Origin: Agarophyton chilense
Taxonomy: Eukaryota; Rhodophyta; Florideophyceae; Gracilariales; Gracilariaceae
DNA: 64,000 nucleotides
Reading direction: 5' to 3'
NCBI GenBank assembly: GCA_030374765.1
Contig: JARGXX010000129.1
Span: 62,001 to 126,000 of the forward strand
Shown piece after piece: positions 9,010 to 21,970 of the stretch (position 1 is its first letter; the number at the start of each line of letters is the position of its first letter). Below the pieces are notes generated by a model. It saw nothing but the letters and a program-made list of their open reading frames with translations, had not been told where the DNA came from and ran no database searches. Made by a program: the position numbers and the translations under genes.

Positions 9010-10930
9010 GATCATAATCATAACCCTCGGAGGGTTCAATCCTCATTCTATGAGTTGCATCTTCAAGTATCCCCTAACTGGGCGTTGCTCTACAGTCAAT
9101 GCCCTTTGCAAAAGTTGGAAGACCGTCACATCATTCATTTGTAGGGCATCTGGATTGTCCGAGACCATGCAAGAATACGCGTTATGTCCCGGACATATGT
9201 TGTTCGCTGATCTGCATGAAGACGATAATACGGGTAGATTTCGTGATGTCTGTACCATATGTAACAGTCTGGATCCTCAGTACTTTGAAGATGCCAAAAG
9301 TATATTTACATACATTCAATTGCTTTACAGACTAAAGGCAATCGTGAAGGAAAAAAACTTGCCCAGCTCTTTCAGAGTACCTCCGTCACATTTCAATTCG
9401 ACAAGACGACGACGTCATGAGTGATTACAACCATGGAAGCGAGGGCCAGAAGCTGCTTGCCCGGTATGGAGGAGAAGAAGGAGTAAACCATGAAATGTTC
9501 ATTGGGGTGTCAACGGATGGGTTTCAGGCTTTCAACAATCATCGAGAAGACGTGTGGATCATTTCTGCTCCTAATTTAAATCGGGCACCAGTTGTGCGCC
9601 ATTGAATGCAAAAATTCATTCTACTGGGCTTCATACCGGAACCAGACCAGTCTCAAGATCTCCAATCATTCCTGATTCCGTTTATCAAAGAAATCCTAGA
9701 TTCATTCTCAGAAGATGAAGTGCTTCTGCATTTTCCTGACCGCATCAAACGCCGGGTACGAATACACCTCGTCTTTTTTTCTGATGAACAGCCAGCAGAT
9801 TTTAAATTGACAAGGCTGGCTGGTCCAAACCGGAAGAAACCCTGTCGAGAATGTGAAGTAGAAGGGCTCTATGACGGGCACATGTACTTTCTTTCTAGAA
9901 TGAGAAACCTGAGTTGCACCAATGAGCTCCATGTTTCTTCGACCCTAATAGTTTGAATTATTGCAAAGCACTCTCCATCTCTCATGCATTTGAGCAACTA
10001 GATGCTTGCAAGACAGACGCTGCTCACATATGTGTGAGAGAAAAAACCGGAATTCCGAAGAAGTCTATATTTTTCTCGCTGCCAAGCATCATCTCATACG
10101 ATCTGTTCCCTCAGGATGTGATGCACACATTTATTAATATCCAACAGCATCTTTTGCGATTGATATGTGAGATGAAAGGTGAAGTTTTTTCGCTATCAAA
10201 ACGGAAAGTCACCGTAATGGACGCTCAAAAGAGGCGATGGGGCTCAACCATTTCGGAACAAATTGACCCGAAGCCAAGGGAGCTTTTCAGATACATGGAT
10301 TGGATAGCAGTTAATTTGAAGCGCTTCACTATTTCGTATTCGATCGTGCTCTTTGATGGAGTACTGCCCAATCTGTACGTCAATGGTCATGCCTGTTTAG
10401 TAGAGTTGGTGGACATATGCTTCAGACCTGCTCTTTTAGTGGCTGACGTGACCCGCACTCGAAAACTCTCTGTTAATTTTTTTGAACGCTTTGAGAGGTA
10501 TTAATTTCGGTACGACCTCGAACGCAGTAGATTTCGCAAGTCAATCATTCATGCTTTGCTTCACCTGGCTGATTACATGGAGATGTTTGGTCCGCTTGGA
10601 GCAGTCGCGCAGTTCTGGCTAGAGCGGAATGTGGGTTTGGTCCAAAATAGAAATAACGCGTGGAACTTGGCAGCTGAAAGCATGAAGAGAAGGGCTGTCT
10701 TTGGGGAAGCACTCAAGCTGTTCTACAAGATCCCTTTTCCCAGCGAAGATAATGCAGTGAAGAGACTAATTGGGAGAGCGAACTATGAAGTACTCGGTCC
10801 TCAGAAGTCAATAATAATGGAAGAGTTTTGTGATTCACTGCGCCTACGAATAATTCTAAGGAGCTACTTAGTTCGACAGCACGCTGATCTGAGCGAGGAT
10901 CAGGAACGAATTCTTGTGTCTAAAGTTTAA
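9010..10930 (+). pseudogene. Decayed CACTA/En-Spm-type transposase (Tnp2, Transposase_21-like)
   Basis: Plus-strand fragments read in family order. First comes a Cys/His-rich part (CPGHMLF...CTICNS). Next is the hallmark DGFQAFN...VWIISAPNLN followed by ILLGFIPEPDQ and FLIPFIKEILDSF. Then come a KKPCRECEVEG cysteine motif, LFPQDVMHTFINIQQHL, FDGVLPN, and a DUF4218-like end (HALLHLADYMEMFGPLGAVAQFWLERNVG). There are in-frame stops at 9603-9605 and 10502-10504, and frame changes near 9420 and 9925, so it is dead. This gene class normally excises CACTA elements. I did not find the terminal inverted repeats. Confidence 0.65.
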
Positions 10931-12500
10931 AAGGTATGGTTGTGGTCGCGCGCTCGGTTTTTTTCCAGAGGAATCGTTTAAGGGGCTGGAGTGTATTTGA
11001 CGTTGCAAGGGAGAGAGAAAAAGAACCCTTCCTTACGAGGAAAGTGCTACGTCGCCGTAGAAATGGACTGCACTGAAGACTTCTCGAATATGTACTACGG
11101 GCGCCGTTTCCGCATTATTGATCTTGAATTCTCAGATGCTTAAGAAATAGAACCACTACTTTCATTTGACTGGAAGCGCATGTATGTAGTATGGTGGTTC
11201 GACTGGTGTAACGACCTGAGGCTCGAGCTACAAAGGCAGGTTTACAAGGAGGGGCAAAAGAAAAACGTTCTCATCGGAGCGACGCTAGAGGACGTCTCCA
11301 TCATTCAAAGGCTAGTAAGATGTTTAGAACACCGCCTTTTGCGCCTGCACTGTTCAACAGGAGGTAGTAACAGAAGTGCTGGTGGTGGTTATGGGCGTCC
11401 CCAAACTTCTATTTTGGATGATCTTCTGCTAGGTCATCAATTGCTCAATTTGACATCCTATTCAACAGATGGCGTGAGCAGGCAGCTTTTAGGTGTGGCT
11501 GAATACTAAAGGCTTATATTAGCAGAGTGAAGAAGAGTAGAAGCGCCGTGTCACAAAGTAGAATCTGCGCAGGTGTGACAAGCCTGTACTGCGAGCCCAA
11601 TCTTCCTGTGAGAACTCGCGCGTTTGAGTGTTTGAAGAGGGCCCAAGGAGTGACATTTTGAAAACAAAAAATCCCGAGTGAACACTCTACAACCACTGCG
11701 GTGCAGTCCGCAAGATGTGTACGTACGGAGAAGCTTTCTTAGATGAATGCACTCCCCAATCTCCGTGTACACAGGGCCTAAATTTTACTTGGGGGCGTCG
11801 ACAAGAAATTCCTCCCCTTTTGATTTTTTTTCGAACTCTTCCACGACTCTTTCAATTCCATCATGTCTTTAGTCCGTCGCATCAGCACCATCTCCAAGCC
11901 CTCCATGCAAGAAAGAATTGTTTGCATTTCACTGGGGTGGTTAGTAGTTTCTTCCTCTTAGTCAGAATCTGGGGTGGACTCGGACTCGTATTTATTCAAG
12001 AAACCACTCTCTTTGCCCCTCGGTCTTCGTGTCGAACGCCCTCGGGTTTTTTATTCGAGACGGTTACAACTCGAGTGCGCACTAATTTCCTAGAAGGTCC
12101 TGCCTTCGGTGCACTTCCTCCAACACTAGTTGGGTATGTTTTTTCTACTTCAATGCAACGGATTAATGTATCCACTTCACCCTCTTCGGGTATTTCTGGT
12201 ATCTCATTCCTAGTTGCACGAAGGAGAGCATTTTTACTATACGACTTTTCTCCAAGATAAACTGAAAGCCTACTGCGAAAAGCTTGTCCCACCCTACGAT
12301 GCCAAAGGAATCGTCCCTCATGCTCTCGATCTTCTGCACGAGAGCCCTGCATTTTGATGTTTTATTTGTTGCAGGTCCATCACCTCTGAGAACGGTCAAC
12401 CCATTCCATTCTCGGAACTAATTTAACCCGTAGTACAGTCTTGCGCTTTTAGGAGGGCTGCTCCTGGCTAGGCACGCCACCTCAATAGGTCCAGCCGTTA
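10931..12500. other. Decayed spacer with unrecognised coding remnants
   Basis: A plus-strand 109-codon ORF (11180-11509) resembles nothing I know. On the minus strand, two overlapping frames (12399-12163 and 12352-11996) read as one damaged protein. It contains KIESMRDDSFGIVGWDKLF, then NEIPEIPEEGEVDTLIRCIEVEKTYP and a basic C-terminus. The frame switch suggests a frameshifted relic, perhaps a second ORF of the neighbouring CACTA element. That link is a guess. Confidence 0.25.
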
Positions 12501-15500
12501 CCCGACTTCCATACAAGTGGAACTAGCTCTGGGCCTCGTATCTGCGAGGTCTCTGAGAGTCGTGCCTCGACAACACGACCCACAGTTACTACTGAACAGA
12601 TCTTGGTGCTTTAAACACCTCCGCCTTACGTCAATACGCAGGGCGTACAGAAACTTAAACAATACTTTTTCAGAAAACCATCCAAGAATCAAACATCAAT
12701 ATCACAGAAAACACGTTGATTACGATATGCAAATTCAAAAGACCTTATAAGAATAGATTAGAAAACACGCAGAAACCCCAGCCAGATACGACCTTCACGC
12801 AACCTCTCCGATTGCACTGATGGTACTCTTGTGTATGTGGGAAAACCCTCTGGTCACGCAATTAAGGGAAGATCTTACATAATTCTGTTTCCGGATTCTG
12901 ACACAAGCAACGCCAGTAAAGCACAAGGACAACAACCCATTAGAGAAATCATTTAAGCTCTGCACTTTGTCGAAACTAGTCTTAAAACATAATTTTCATC
13001 AGCATACTGCAACGCCGGGCCATGTAACACCGGTAATTTAATTTTCTCAAAAAATTGAAACAAGTTTCAAGAATCCTGAAAAAAACAAAACGCACTAATA
13101 AAATAGGGATCACTGGCCTAAGGAGGCCTGATCACTTCCCCCTGCAACAGGGATCCCTCCCTGACTTAATCCATTAGCCAGCTTACGCTGCCCGGTCGAC
13201 ACCACGAGGAGGCGGAGTAATGCTTTGGTTGACCAAACGCACAGGCGTCAACTTTTCGTCAAATCTCCGGATATAATAATCCCTACGCATGTATTGGATT
13301 AAAACATCATCTTTTTCATTGCTTACTTCGATGTTAAAAAATAGAACAGCATCTTTTTCATCTTCGGATTAAGCATCGATCTAATCGCCAAGCTCATATG
13401 ATACTCGCTTTAAAGCAAGGCTTTGATTCGGAAACTGCCTTGATTTTTGAAAAAGCTGAAGTTATCTGGAAGCGATAACAGGAATATCCATCGGATGGCG
13501 AGAATGTCTTACAATGTGTGCTTTTTAAACACAATTTAAACAAGCTCGATCATCGATCATCGGTTTTGTATTTTCGTCGTGATGTCGATATCTTGCTGGT
13601 TCAAAATATATATTTCAGATGTTTGATACAATATATGCAAAGATTTTGAGCTTTTCGAAAATCTGTAAGTGTTAATGGCTGTTCTTTCACTTTGTTCTTC
13701 CTTTTCTCTTTGTATAGCACATTCCAGTTAAGTACAGAACTTTTGGAAGGAAAGGGTTTCTGAATCTAAACGGGTTTTTGGATTACTGGCACAAAAGTGT
13801 CCGATTACTGCTTTTGGAAGATAGGATATCCTATTTGCTTCAGTTCGGTAATGCGGAGGTCTCTTGGTTGACACTTTTGATATTTCCGCATCCATTTTTT
13901 TGATTGCTTGAGTAGCTGTTCTTTCATCAAATTGGAAGGAATGTATTTGGATAGCTAGTGAACGTATTTAGATAAGTTTCTGTTGAGAAGTTGAATGAAA
14001 TTTTCCTTCGATGGGACTTAACGCTGCATTGAGGGATTGAGCTTTCTGAAGAACTGGATCGTTGAAGTATCGCTTCGCATTATCTCGTAAAAAATATGCA
14101 TTAACTGGAAATGCTTATATTCTGGTACGTTATAGTCTTCGAATTCTATACTATACTTATTAAAGAAATGTTTCCTTGATTCTCGAATTGCGCCTTTGAA
14201 TTTTGATGTTTTGTCTTTGAATCGCATGGCCATGATATCATATATCTTTGGGATATCCGTCTTAATTTGCTGATTCTGATGGGTTTGGAGGGTGCATTCG
14301 ATGTATAATGGACATAAATCGGGTTTTTTGGATATTTTCTAATATGCGATGTATCCTGAGAAACTAGATTATGTTCCACAAATGACGTATAATTTAGCTA
14401 TGCTCTTTAAAATTGATTTGCTTCTTCGGCAACAATACGATCTTCGTAACGAATGTATATGGTGTTGGCCAAACGGTTCATGGTTCTTCCCGAAGGATTA
14501 TGAACAAAACCATGCAAAGTTTTTGGAGAAGACGAGAAAAAGAGCTAAATAATGCTGTATTGGTTGCATGATGGGGGTTTTGAAAAGCATGTGCGTGGTG
14601 CAATCGCATCGAATAAGGTTTAAGAGTGAATACTCAGCAATATTTGGGATATTAGCCAAATAGCTTCTGATAGTATCCAAAATGTATTTCTGAGAAGTAT
14701 GACGTATAAATGACGACGCTCGAAAAATAGTACTGGTTGCAACTGACATGTCGCCATATGGCGGAGACTGCACAAAATTTATTATTGGCATATTAGATTC
14801 CATTGGAGTTCCTGACGGAAGAAATGGTAACCGATTTTATGCGGGAGTTTCAAGTGATGTAGTTTATGCAAAGGGTTGGTTACTAGAATTGTTTAAATTA
14901 TCTCTATCGGCTATTTAAAATCTGTTATTAGCCATTATTTAAAAACGCGCAAGTCTTAAGTACTTTCTTTAAGCTATATTAACGTTATAAATAAAACAAA
15001 TAGTCTTAGTGCCTCTGTTTATTGTTTATTTTTGAACAGTATTAAAAACCCTTATTCATTTAGAAACAATGATTCTTATTCTTCAGAATAGAAGCATGAG
15101 GACGACTTTGGAGATGCAGCTTGAGGTCATGAGCCTCAGAGAAGGTTATCTCACAAATTACGCGGTACACTTCTTCGCAATAATAATTTGCACGTCGAGC
15201 GTTACGAAGGTAAATTCTGCTGTTTTGATGCGCTTAAAGCAGCTGAATACTGCGAACAGAATTTTACAGACAGTACAACGCTTGGACGTACGCTGTACGC
15301 TTTCGCTGAGGAGGCTCACGCTTACGTCGCTGACACTGAGTACCAAAGCTGGAAATCTGTCACGCACGTAGTTTAGAAAGCAGTTCGGCAGATGTAATAC
15401 TTGAAAAAGAATGGTTATGTGTAATATCGGTCAGATTACCAGATTTGCAGGTTTTGCTAGTGTCACTTTCGTTATCATCGCTCGCTTCTATCGCTTCGTA

Positions 15501-15960
15501 GTCTGTAACTATCATTAACGCACAGGGACTCGCAATCGCTATCGAATCGTGTATGGCGCACGTACTTGCTTTCTTCACCAGAAGAATATTTAGGGATGAG
15601 GGAAACCTTACAACTTTATTTAAGGAATAGTTTGTCAAAGTCGTTCAAAAAAATTATTTATTACTATGCCTCTATTGGCTCAAGAAAAATTGGAAGTTAT
15701 TAACTGTATTACTCCCAACAACTGGAAATAATACGTACAGAGTAGCCAGAAGTAATTGACAGAACAGTACAAAACATTCCACCAATAATAAAATTCCAAG
15801 TTTTCAAATTATCTAAAAGCTTCACCGATGAAATGTTTCCGGTTGAAGTTGAAATAATTTCTTTTTTAAATGATCGGTTGCGCTGTATTCTGAAATCGAG
15901 GGCAATCTTCGAGCGTCGCAGAAGTTCATTTTGAAACGTGTCCATGCCCGCGGCGTATAT
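12501..15960. other. AT-rich spacer without a recognisable gene
   Basis: There are only short ORFs here: 14018-14233 minus, 14349-14552 plus, 14498-14803 minus, 15069-15371 plus and 15360-15638 minus. None carries a motif I recognise. Several have balanced amino-acid composition, such as EYKHFQLMHIFYEIMRSD on the minus strand near 14100, so old transposon debris is plausible. No RNA gene was identified. Confidence 0.3.
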
Positions 15961-16054
15961 TGTGAGTGGAAGGCACTGACTGTTCTCTTTACTTCATGAC
16001 TGACGTCGTCGCCATTCTTGTCTACTGTTGCGTTCACTGTAATGCTGTTTGACA
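15961..16054 (-). repeat. Left (3') LTR of copia 1, 94 bp
   Basis: A direct repeat of 20475-20568 with 88 of 94 identical bases, beginning TGTGAGTGGA and ending GCTGTTTGACA. The adjacent internal sequence is a T-rich run on the sense strand rather than a purine tract. Confidence 0.85.
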
Positions 16055-16199
16055 TGCAAAAAAATTTTGGTGCAGCAAGTGCTATGGTGTTGTTTGATAG
16101 TCCCCGGTTGGTGCATCACATTTTTGCCTGGGTCGGGGTTTGACGTTGAGCGCTTTGCGAAGCTGTCGATATCGATTACGTTGGAGTGGCTTTGTGAAG

Positions 16200-17500
16200 A
16201 TATCCGCTCTCATCTCGATGGTGGAGATGCGATATAATCTTATGCTGCCTTTCGTTATGTGGTGTTGCAGGTAATGGTGACGTATATCGATGTATTTTCT
16301 TTGTTTGGTTGGTGCCTGATTCTCCGCAATGAGTTTGGCAGACCGGTTGTCGATGTGATGTGGAGTGGCTGTTGGCGATGGACATTTCGCATCTTCTAGA
16401 AGTCTGTTGAGCCATGTTGTGTGTCACGTTGCTTCCGTTGCTGCAATGTATTCAGCTTTTGTGGTGGACACCGCGACTATGTTTTGTTTCCTGGAGGTCC
16501 ACGAAATGGGTGTGTTTTGCAGAAAGTGAAGGGTCCCTGATATGGACTTTCTGTTTTTTGCATTTGCAAAGTCGGCGTTGCTGAATAATTGCAGCAGTGT
16601 CGAAGATTATTTTGGAGTTCGGTTATAGAGGAAAAGGAGGCCGTGTGTTTTTGTTCCCTTCTGGTATCGTAGCAGGCATTTGAGTGCTTGCTGATGGTGG
16701 CATTGTGGGCGTTCCATATGCTGAGCGAGGCGGTTGGTGGCGTAGGCTATTTCCGGTCTGGTGCTGTCGGTGATATAACGTTTTGCGCCGAGGGTTTGTC
16801 GATACTTAGTAGATTCTTGCTGATTTAGCGGTTTTGTCGGGGCTTGTCGATCCAAGACAGTCATGCTGTTGTATGGCGTAACTGTGGGGTTGCAATCTTG
16901 CATTTGTGTTTGGTGAAGTACGGATTCTATGGAGTCTGGTTGTGCGATGTGGATTCCTTGTTTGGTTTTAATGATTGTCCAGTTTAAGAAGCGGGTTGGC
17001 GTGCCTAGTCTCTTGGTTTTATATTTCCGTAGTGGCTGTTGGTATAGTTCGTCAATGAGGTCTTGTGATGATGCGTGGACGAAGAAGTCATCGATTGTGG
17101 TACTGACTAGAATGTATCCGTTTTTGTTGCGTAGCAAATATAGGTATGGGCCGTGCTCTGACGCTTGGAAGCCTATCGATGTGAGATATAGTTTCAATCC
17201 GTGATTGTAATAATATGATGCAGGAGGTGAGCCATATAGATTGCCTACCAGGCGGCCGAAGGTGCTGTTGTTGCGGAAGGTGCTGTTGAATTGAGGCATC
17301 TGTGTGACGTAAACTGGTCGATCATGTCGGAACTGTTCATGGAGGTATGCTGATTTGATATCGAAGTGCTCTAATGGCATATTTTGGGCAGCAAGCAGTG
17401 CTATAAGCATGCGCTGGGTCGTGCGATCTGCAGTATACGTGGTGGTGTGTTTGGGATCGTAGTGAAGTCCTGGCTTCATGAGGTCCCCTCGAAGGTTCAT
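16200..17500 (-). pseudogene. Copia 1 reverse transcriptase and RNase H remnant
   Basis: Minus frame 17500-16607 gives 297 residues of copia RT. It has NLRGDLMKPGLHYDPKHTTTYTAD, FDIKSAYLH, the catalytic region VSTTIDDFFV, and the LGAKRYITDSTRPEIAYATNRLAQHM block that precedes RNase H. The catalytic aspartates are kept, but the usual YVDD is TIDD. The frame stops at 16607 just before RNase H, whose remnants continue to about 16200 in other frames. It is non-functional by interruption. Confidence 0.8.
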
Positions 17501-17742
17501 CGTGCATTGCGTTGAATTATGTTGCCTTCGGCTAATCGTTTATAGCGATATAACATCATTAGGGGGATTATAGATTCGAGAGGTGGGTGAAATGTTTTCG
17601 GGAGCCATTTTATGCTGTGGTGAGTGTCGAGATTCTGCTATTCTTGATCGTGGGCCTTTTGCCATTGCTGTGCTTCTGGGTATTTTCTGGCTTGTTGCAG
17701 ATTATTGGGTGGTGGAGTTGTAATCTCTATTATTGAGGGTGT

Positions 17743-18700
17743 CTATTGTTGGTATTGTATGCGTGCTTTGAATGCTTTGGTGTTGCTGGTGCTTGGGTCT
17801 GTGTGTTTGTTGTATGGATGGAAGTCTTCCGCCCTGATTTGCTGGTATGCATTTGTGCAGAGATTACGTACATCAACATGTTGAAGGGAGGTTGCGTACA
17901 TGTATCTCGCCGGTTCTGCTCTCGTTTCGAGTTTCTTTTTGGGAGCATAGACTGGTATTGTCCCTAACTGTCCAAATGTGAATATGCGCTTTGGTTGTGG
18001 TGTAGTGTTGTACCAGAGCTGATATGGGGATGTGTCTGTGGTGGCGTAATGCATCAGATTGTACTTGAAGAGCATGTCTCTTGCTGCGTCTTCCCAATAG
18101 TCGTCGGACAGTTTCGCGGTGTGGAGGAGAGCTCTGACTGAGTCCATAATTGTCTTGTTTAAACGCTCTACGATTCCGTTTTCCTGTGGCCGGTGTGGTG
18201 TACGGAGATGATGTGTGACTTTTTTTGCGTCCTATATGGTTTGAATTTTGTTGGATGTTTATTCTTTTACGTTGTCGCTACGAAATTCTGCGAGTGGATG
18301 TTGCATGGTATGGCGTATGTGATGGAGTGTGGTATTCACATATGGAGGGATATCTTTGCAGTCCCTTAGGAAGTGCGCCATGACGAATTTGCTTGTAGCG
18401 CAAACGAATAAGAGCATGTGATTGTTTCCGTGTATGGACGTCGGTCGGATGGGGCCGCATGTGTCGGAGCTGATGTAGGCTCCTGTGGGATATGTGTGAA
18501 ATTTTCTTCTGTGGGGCGCTGGGTGACGCTTGGCGTGTGCGCAAGCGCTGCATGTGAGCTTTGTGTTTTGGAGGGATGTGTGTTGGCATATTCGGGAAGA
18601 TACCTAGGTTGGCGGTGAATGCCAGTTTGTTGTGGTGGGCGTGGTTTAGACGTACGTGCCAGTCATGTGTGCTGAGTTGAACTGGGGATTGTCGTCGGTT
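17743..18700 (-). pseudogene. Copia 1 integrase remnant
   Basis: Minus frame 18147-17743 begins MDSVRALLHTAKLSDDYWEDAARDMLFKYNLMHY, the segment that follows the catalytic Glu of copia integrases. Upstream, in other frames, are the GAG-pre-integrase zinc-finger His pair near 18660 and the CxxC part near 18540. Several frameshifts and stops separate these parts. Confidence 0.7.
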
Positions 18701-18886
18701 GATGTGCGTATTAGTGAGGTGCTGCAGAGATTTGGTATTGGTTTTGCGCTTTGATGATGTTTTGAGGGGTGGGTTCTTGTTGCATATGGGGGCTTTGCTT
18801 TTCTTTGTGGGTGATAGCTGTGCTCGTGATAGGACTTTAGATTCTCGTTTGACTCGTTTGGAAGTGCGTGGTGGCCTAGGAATTGT

Positions 18887-19300
18887 TCATGCTGTGTGAG
18901 CCTGTAATGGGTTTATAAAAGTCGCGGTGAGGGTGTATTGGTTGTCGCGCCATGGTGCAGTAGCTAGTAAGACCGGTGGATTCCTGGTTGTATCGTATAC
19001 ATATCCTTGTTTTTTTGTAAAGGAAACAAGGCCGTATCGACTTGCAAGGTCATTGACAGATAAGAGGTTGTGTCGCAGGTGTTGGTTGGCCACTGTGTGG
19101 GTATTAATGGTATTATTCCTGTTCGTGTGGAGCTGGATTGTTCCACTGTGCATGCTGTTCGTCTGTTGTTCCGTGGAGGTTTGTGTTAGAAGGGGTGTGC
19201 GAAGAGGCTGCATGGAGGAGGTGAGGTGTGATATGTGGGCGGGATGCGCTCCGCTGTCGAGATGAAACGTACCAGCTGGGTCGGTGTCGGCTTTAGACAT
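18887..19300 (-). pseudogene. Copia 1 protease segment
   Basis: A 137-codon minus frame holds the aspartic protease active site HLDSGAHPAHI near its start and the LRHNLLSVNDLASRYGLV block that follows protease in copia polyproteins. It is separated from Gag by frame changes and ends in a stop before integrase. Confidence 0.75.
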
Positions 19301-19469
19301 TACATCGACTATATTGTATTGGTGGTGGAGAGAATGGTGGAAGTCGGGATATGTGCTGGGTGATTGCTGGGCAGTATGTGGGTATGGGTGTAGCGATGGT
19401 GCAGGTCCTGCATGTATGTAATTGGCATGAGTTGGCGGTTTGACTGTTCGGAATTTGGGATGTCCCTGA

Positions 19470-20245
19470 TCCCTGCATTATGCATCAGTGTGGTTACATC
19501 GGACGGCTATGGCTTTGTGATATGAGCATAGTTAGTTGCACGGAACTCGTTGGATGGGGTACTGATTACGTCTATACGTGGCTCGTGATGTGTACCTTCT
19601 GTTGGGTGGTCCATAGTCCCCGGTGAATCTGGGTGAGAGTTGGGTGAGTGTGTGTGTCGGCGGTTGGTATAAACTATGGGGAGTTTTGAAAACTCTGATG
19701 AAGTTGCGTATGGTGGTTGGTTTCTTTGATAAGATGTATCCTAGTATGGGAGTCAACGTGGAGTGCTTCTTCAAGCCATATATTATGAAATCTATGGTGG
19801 TGTCTTCTTCTGTAATGTGGATATAGCGGGCGGCTATCATCTTCTTTCGCAGTGCTAGGTGCTGTCTGAAGTACTCATCGTGTTTTGAAACTTCAGCGAG
19901 GTCTATATTTTCTGCTTCGGTCTTCAGAAATTGGTGGTCCTCTTTGGTTGAATGGTTGATATGCTTGATAATGTCTCGGAGTAGGTCGTTGGGCGAAGGT
20001 TCCGCTTCCAGTTCGATCAATAGACCCAAGATGTCTATTGATACGCTGTTAAGTATACCTGCTAAGATGCGGTTCTTCTTGGTATCTAATGACTTGCGTG
20101 CTGCCGCTTCTTGCGATCGGTCGAGGTCACTTGGAAGGTGCTGGAGTGCATTAATTGTTTGTGAATACGTTTTGAGCGCCAGATTCCATAAGAAATAGTT
20201 GGTAGTGTCGAGCTCAGGGATTCTGTGTGTCTTGTCGGGTTCCAT
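19470..20245 (-). pseudogene. Copia 1 Gag
   Basis: Minus frame 20245-19532 (ATG, 237 codons) has the copia Gag pattern LDTTNYFLWNLALKTYSQTI, SIDILGLL, then EYFRQHLALRKKMIAARY and TTIDFIIYGLKKHSTL. A stop follows. In the same frame beyond it lies a Cys/His cluster C-x2-H-x8-H-x4-C (with a stop inside) at about 19478-19531. It matches the spacing of the cluster in copia 2 Gag and is probably the RNA-binding finger. Confidence 0.75.
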
Positions 20246-20474
20246 TGTTAAGGGGATGGGTACGAGGAAGGTTGTTTTACGTTGGGTGGTGTCTTGTGGT
20301 ATGCGTTCGTCGTGTGCAGTGAGAAGTGCGTTGTGATAAAGTTCGTGGATGTCTGCGGTATTGAGGAGTTCTCGCCCAAGGTGTCGGGCAAGACGAGTGG
20401 TTTTGGGATTCGTGATGGTGTGGTGGTGGAACGACGAAGGTGGTTGTAGTCAGGTTCGCGTATAACCCATAACC

Positions 20475-20568
20475 TGTGAATGGAAGGCACTAACTGTTCT
20501 CTTTACTTAATGACTGACGTCGTCGTCATTCTTATCTACTTTTGCGTTCACTGTAATGCTGTTTGACA
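20475..20568 (-). repeat. Right (5') LTR of copia 1, 94 bp
   Basis: A partner of the left LTR. The internal side ends CATAACC directly before TGTG, as in copia 2, marking the probable primer binding site. Confidence 0.85.
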
Positions 20569-20836
20569 TATAATACGGCAGCACGGCAAATTCGGCATTA
20601 ACAAAGTAGAATAAGGCGAAGCGGAGAACTAAACATAACCAAAGTAGAATACGGCGGAGCAGGGACTTCTGTGTAGCAGGAGTTGATGATAATGTTGAAA
20701 AAGAAGTTGATAAATTGTAATGAATAATGTTAATCATGATCGAAGAAAAAGACAAGAAACGGTCTGACTGCAGTTATAAATACTCAACTGAAGCATTTGG
20801 TGGTTTAAAACAAAACAAGGTTTTCAAAAATCTATC

Positions 20837-21495
20837 TGTCGTACAATCACCTCTGGGGTATGCTACTGTCTTGTCTCGGGAGCGTGGTGACGCCCAACCG
20901 TAGGGAGCGTGTTGACGCTCAACTGTAGGGAGCGTGTTGACGCTCAACCTTAGAAGAGAGACGTAGTAAACCTCGATGGTAACAGGGCACCGTGAAAACC
21001 CGCAGGGGCAAACGGCGGGGCAACTAGCATATATCGTGTAGGTGAACGATGGTAGACGTCGACGCGCGGGAAAGCCTATGTGGTAGTTGAGAAACGATGA
21101 ACCAAAAGGTATAGTCGTGACCCAAGTGGTGTCTGTCTTTATCAGATTAAGATGGGGGAGGTGCAGTTCCCTAAATGCAGTGGACTGCCCTCTCCAGATC
21201 ACCCGGGAGGTGCCAGCAAGGCACGGTCTCTGACCTAGTGTCAGAAACCAGACCAGCACTGGCTACAGTGCCAGGTGGCCACTCCACTACTGTACTAAAA
21301 TAAATATAATTACAATTACAAGTACTAACAATTACTCAACCAGAAGGTACATGTCAACACTACAGGTGGCTGACAACACCTAGATTGTAGCTCGCCCGGA
21401 GCTGCATGGCCGATGATCCCCCGCATCCATCACCTACAGGATCAGTGTAGTATATTGAAAACATCAAAGGTCAGACCTTCTGCCAATATACGACA
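20837..21495 (-). repeat. Solo LTR of the gypsy element 2 family, 659 bp
   Basis: It starts TGTCGTA and ends TACGACA, the same 7-bp inverted ends as the LTRs of gypsy element 2, and is alignable along its length. It has three tandem 25-bp units (20878-20902, 20903-20927, 20928-20952) where the others have two or a partial number. Flanks CTATC and CTAAT agree only in the first three bases, so a target duplication is unconfirmed. It probably arose by LTR-LTR recombination. Confidence 0.85.
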
Positions 21496-21659
21496 CTAAT
21501 GAAGGTATTGACAGTTAAAAAGAAATACTTACAAATAACTATACCGTAAGAATTGTTGTAAATAGTCTAAAACCAGACTTCCAACGCAGTGGCGATATTT
21601 TGTCAAACTTAAAACGAGATATAAACTCTCGCTTGGTAATACTATAGTTTTCACAACAG

Positions 21660-21970
21660 AAATTGAAAAAAAAATTGATGCTGTTTTGTATTTAAAAAAT
21701 TGTCTAAGAATTTGGCGGAAAAAGATTGACAGTAATGCTATTATTCATTTTGCAGAATCAATTATAAAGCCTTTTATAAGCATTATACAGGCTAAAGGAT
21801 CTAAAATAAACAACTAAACTCGAGTTAGTGTAAATATGACACAATAAAGCTTATGTTTTTGAAACAGTATTTGTATTTCAGGTTTTTGTCACACTGATTT
21901 ATTAAGCTTTACTGTAACCATTATTTCAATTTTTGGAAATTCTTGGCAAGGGATATGTTTTGAAACTGAC
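21660..21970 (+). pseudogene. 3' fragment of a Tc1-like transposon (copy 3)
   Basis: The plus strand encodes the transposase C-terminus (LKNCLRIWRKKIDSN...FISIIQAKGSKINN, stop near 21817). It then runs into the family 3' end with GACACAATAAAG, a TCACACTGATT block and a terminal GATATGTTTTGAAAC. The same order is seen at 28727-29006 and, reversed, at 56961-57240. The 5' part is missing or unrecognisable. Confidence 0.7.

Larger units (their letters stand above)
15961..20568 (-). mobile_element. Ty1/copia retrotransposon 1, decayed, with 94-bp LTRs
   Basis: The element is bounded by two 94-bp direct repeats (15961-16054 and 20475-20568) that start TGTGA and end GACA and differ at six positions. 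Flanks TATAT (15956-15960) and TATAA (20569-20573) fit a 5-bp target duplication with one change. On the minus strand the order is gag, protease, integrase, RT, RNase H. Integrase before RT is the copia order. All coding parts contain stops or frameshifts. It is a relative of the element at 59088-63735, sharing domain order, LTR ends, primer-site CATAACC and RT signature. Confidence 0.88.

Noticed and set aside
20837-21495. Structural RNA gene, because this block recurs three times in the window
   Set aside because: Inverted TGTCGTA/TACGACA ends and its position at both ends of gypsy element 2 show it is an LTR.
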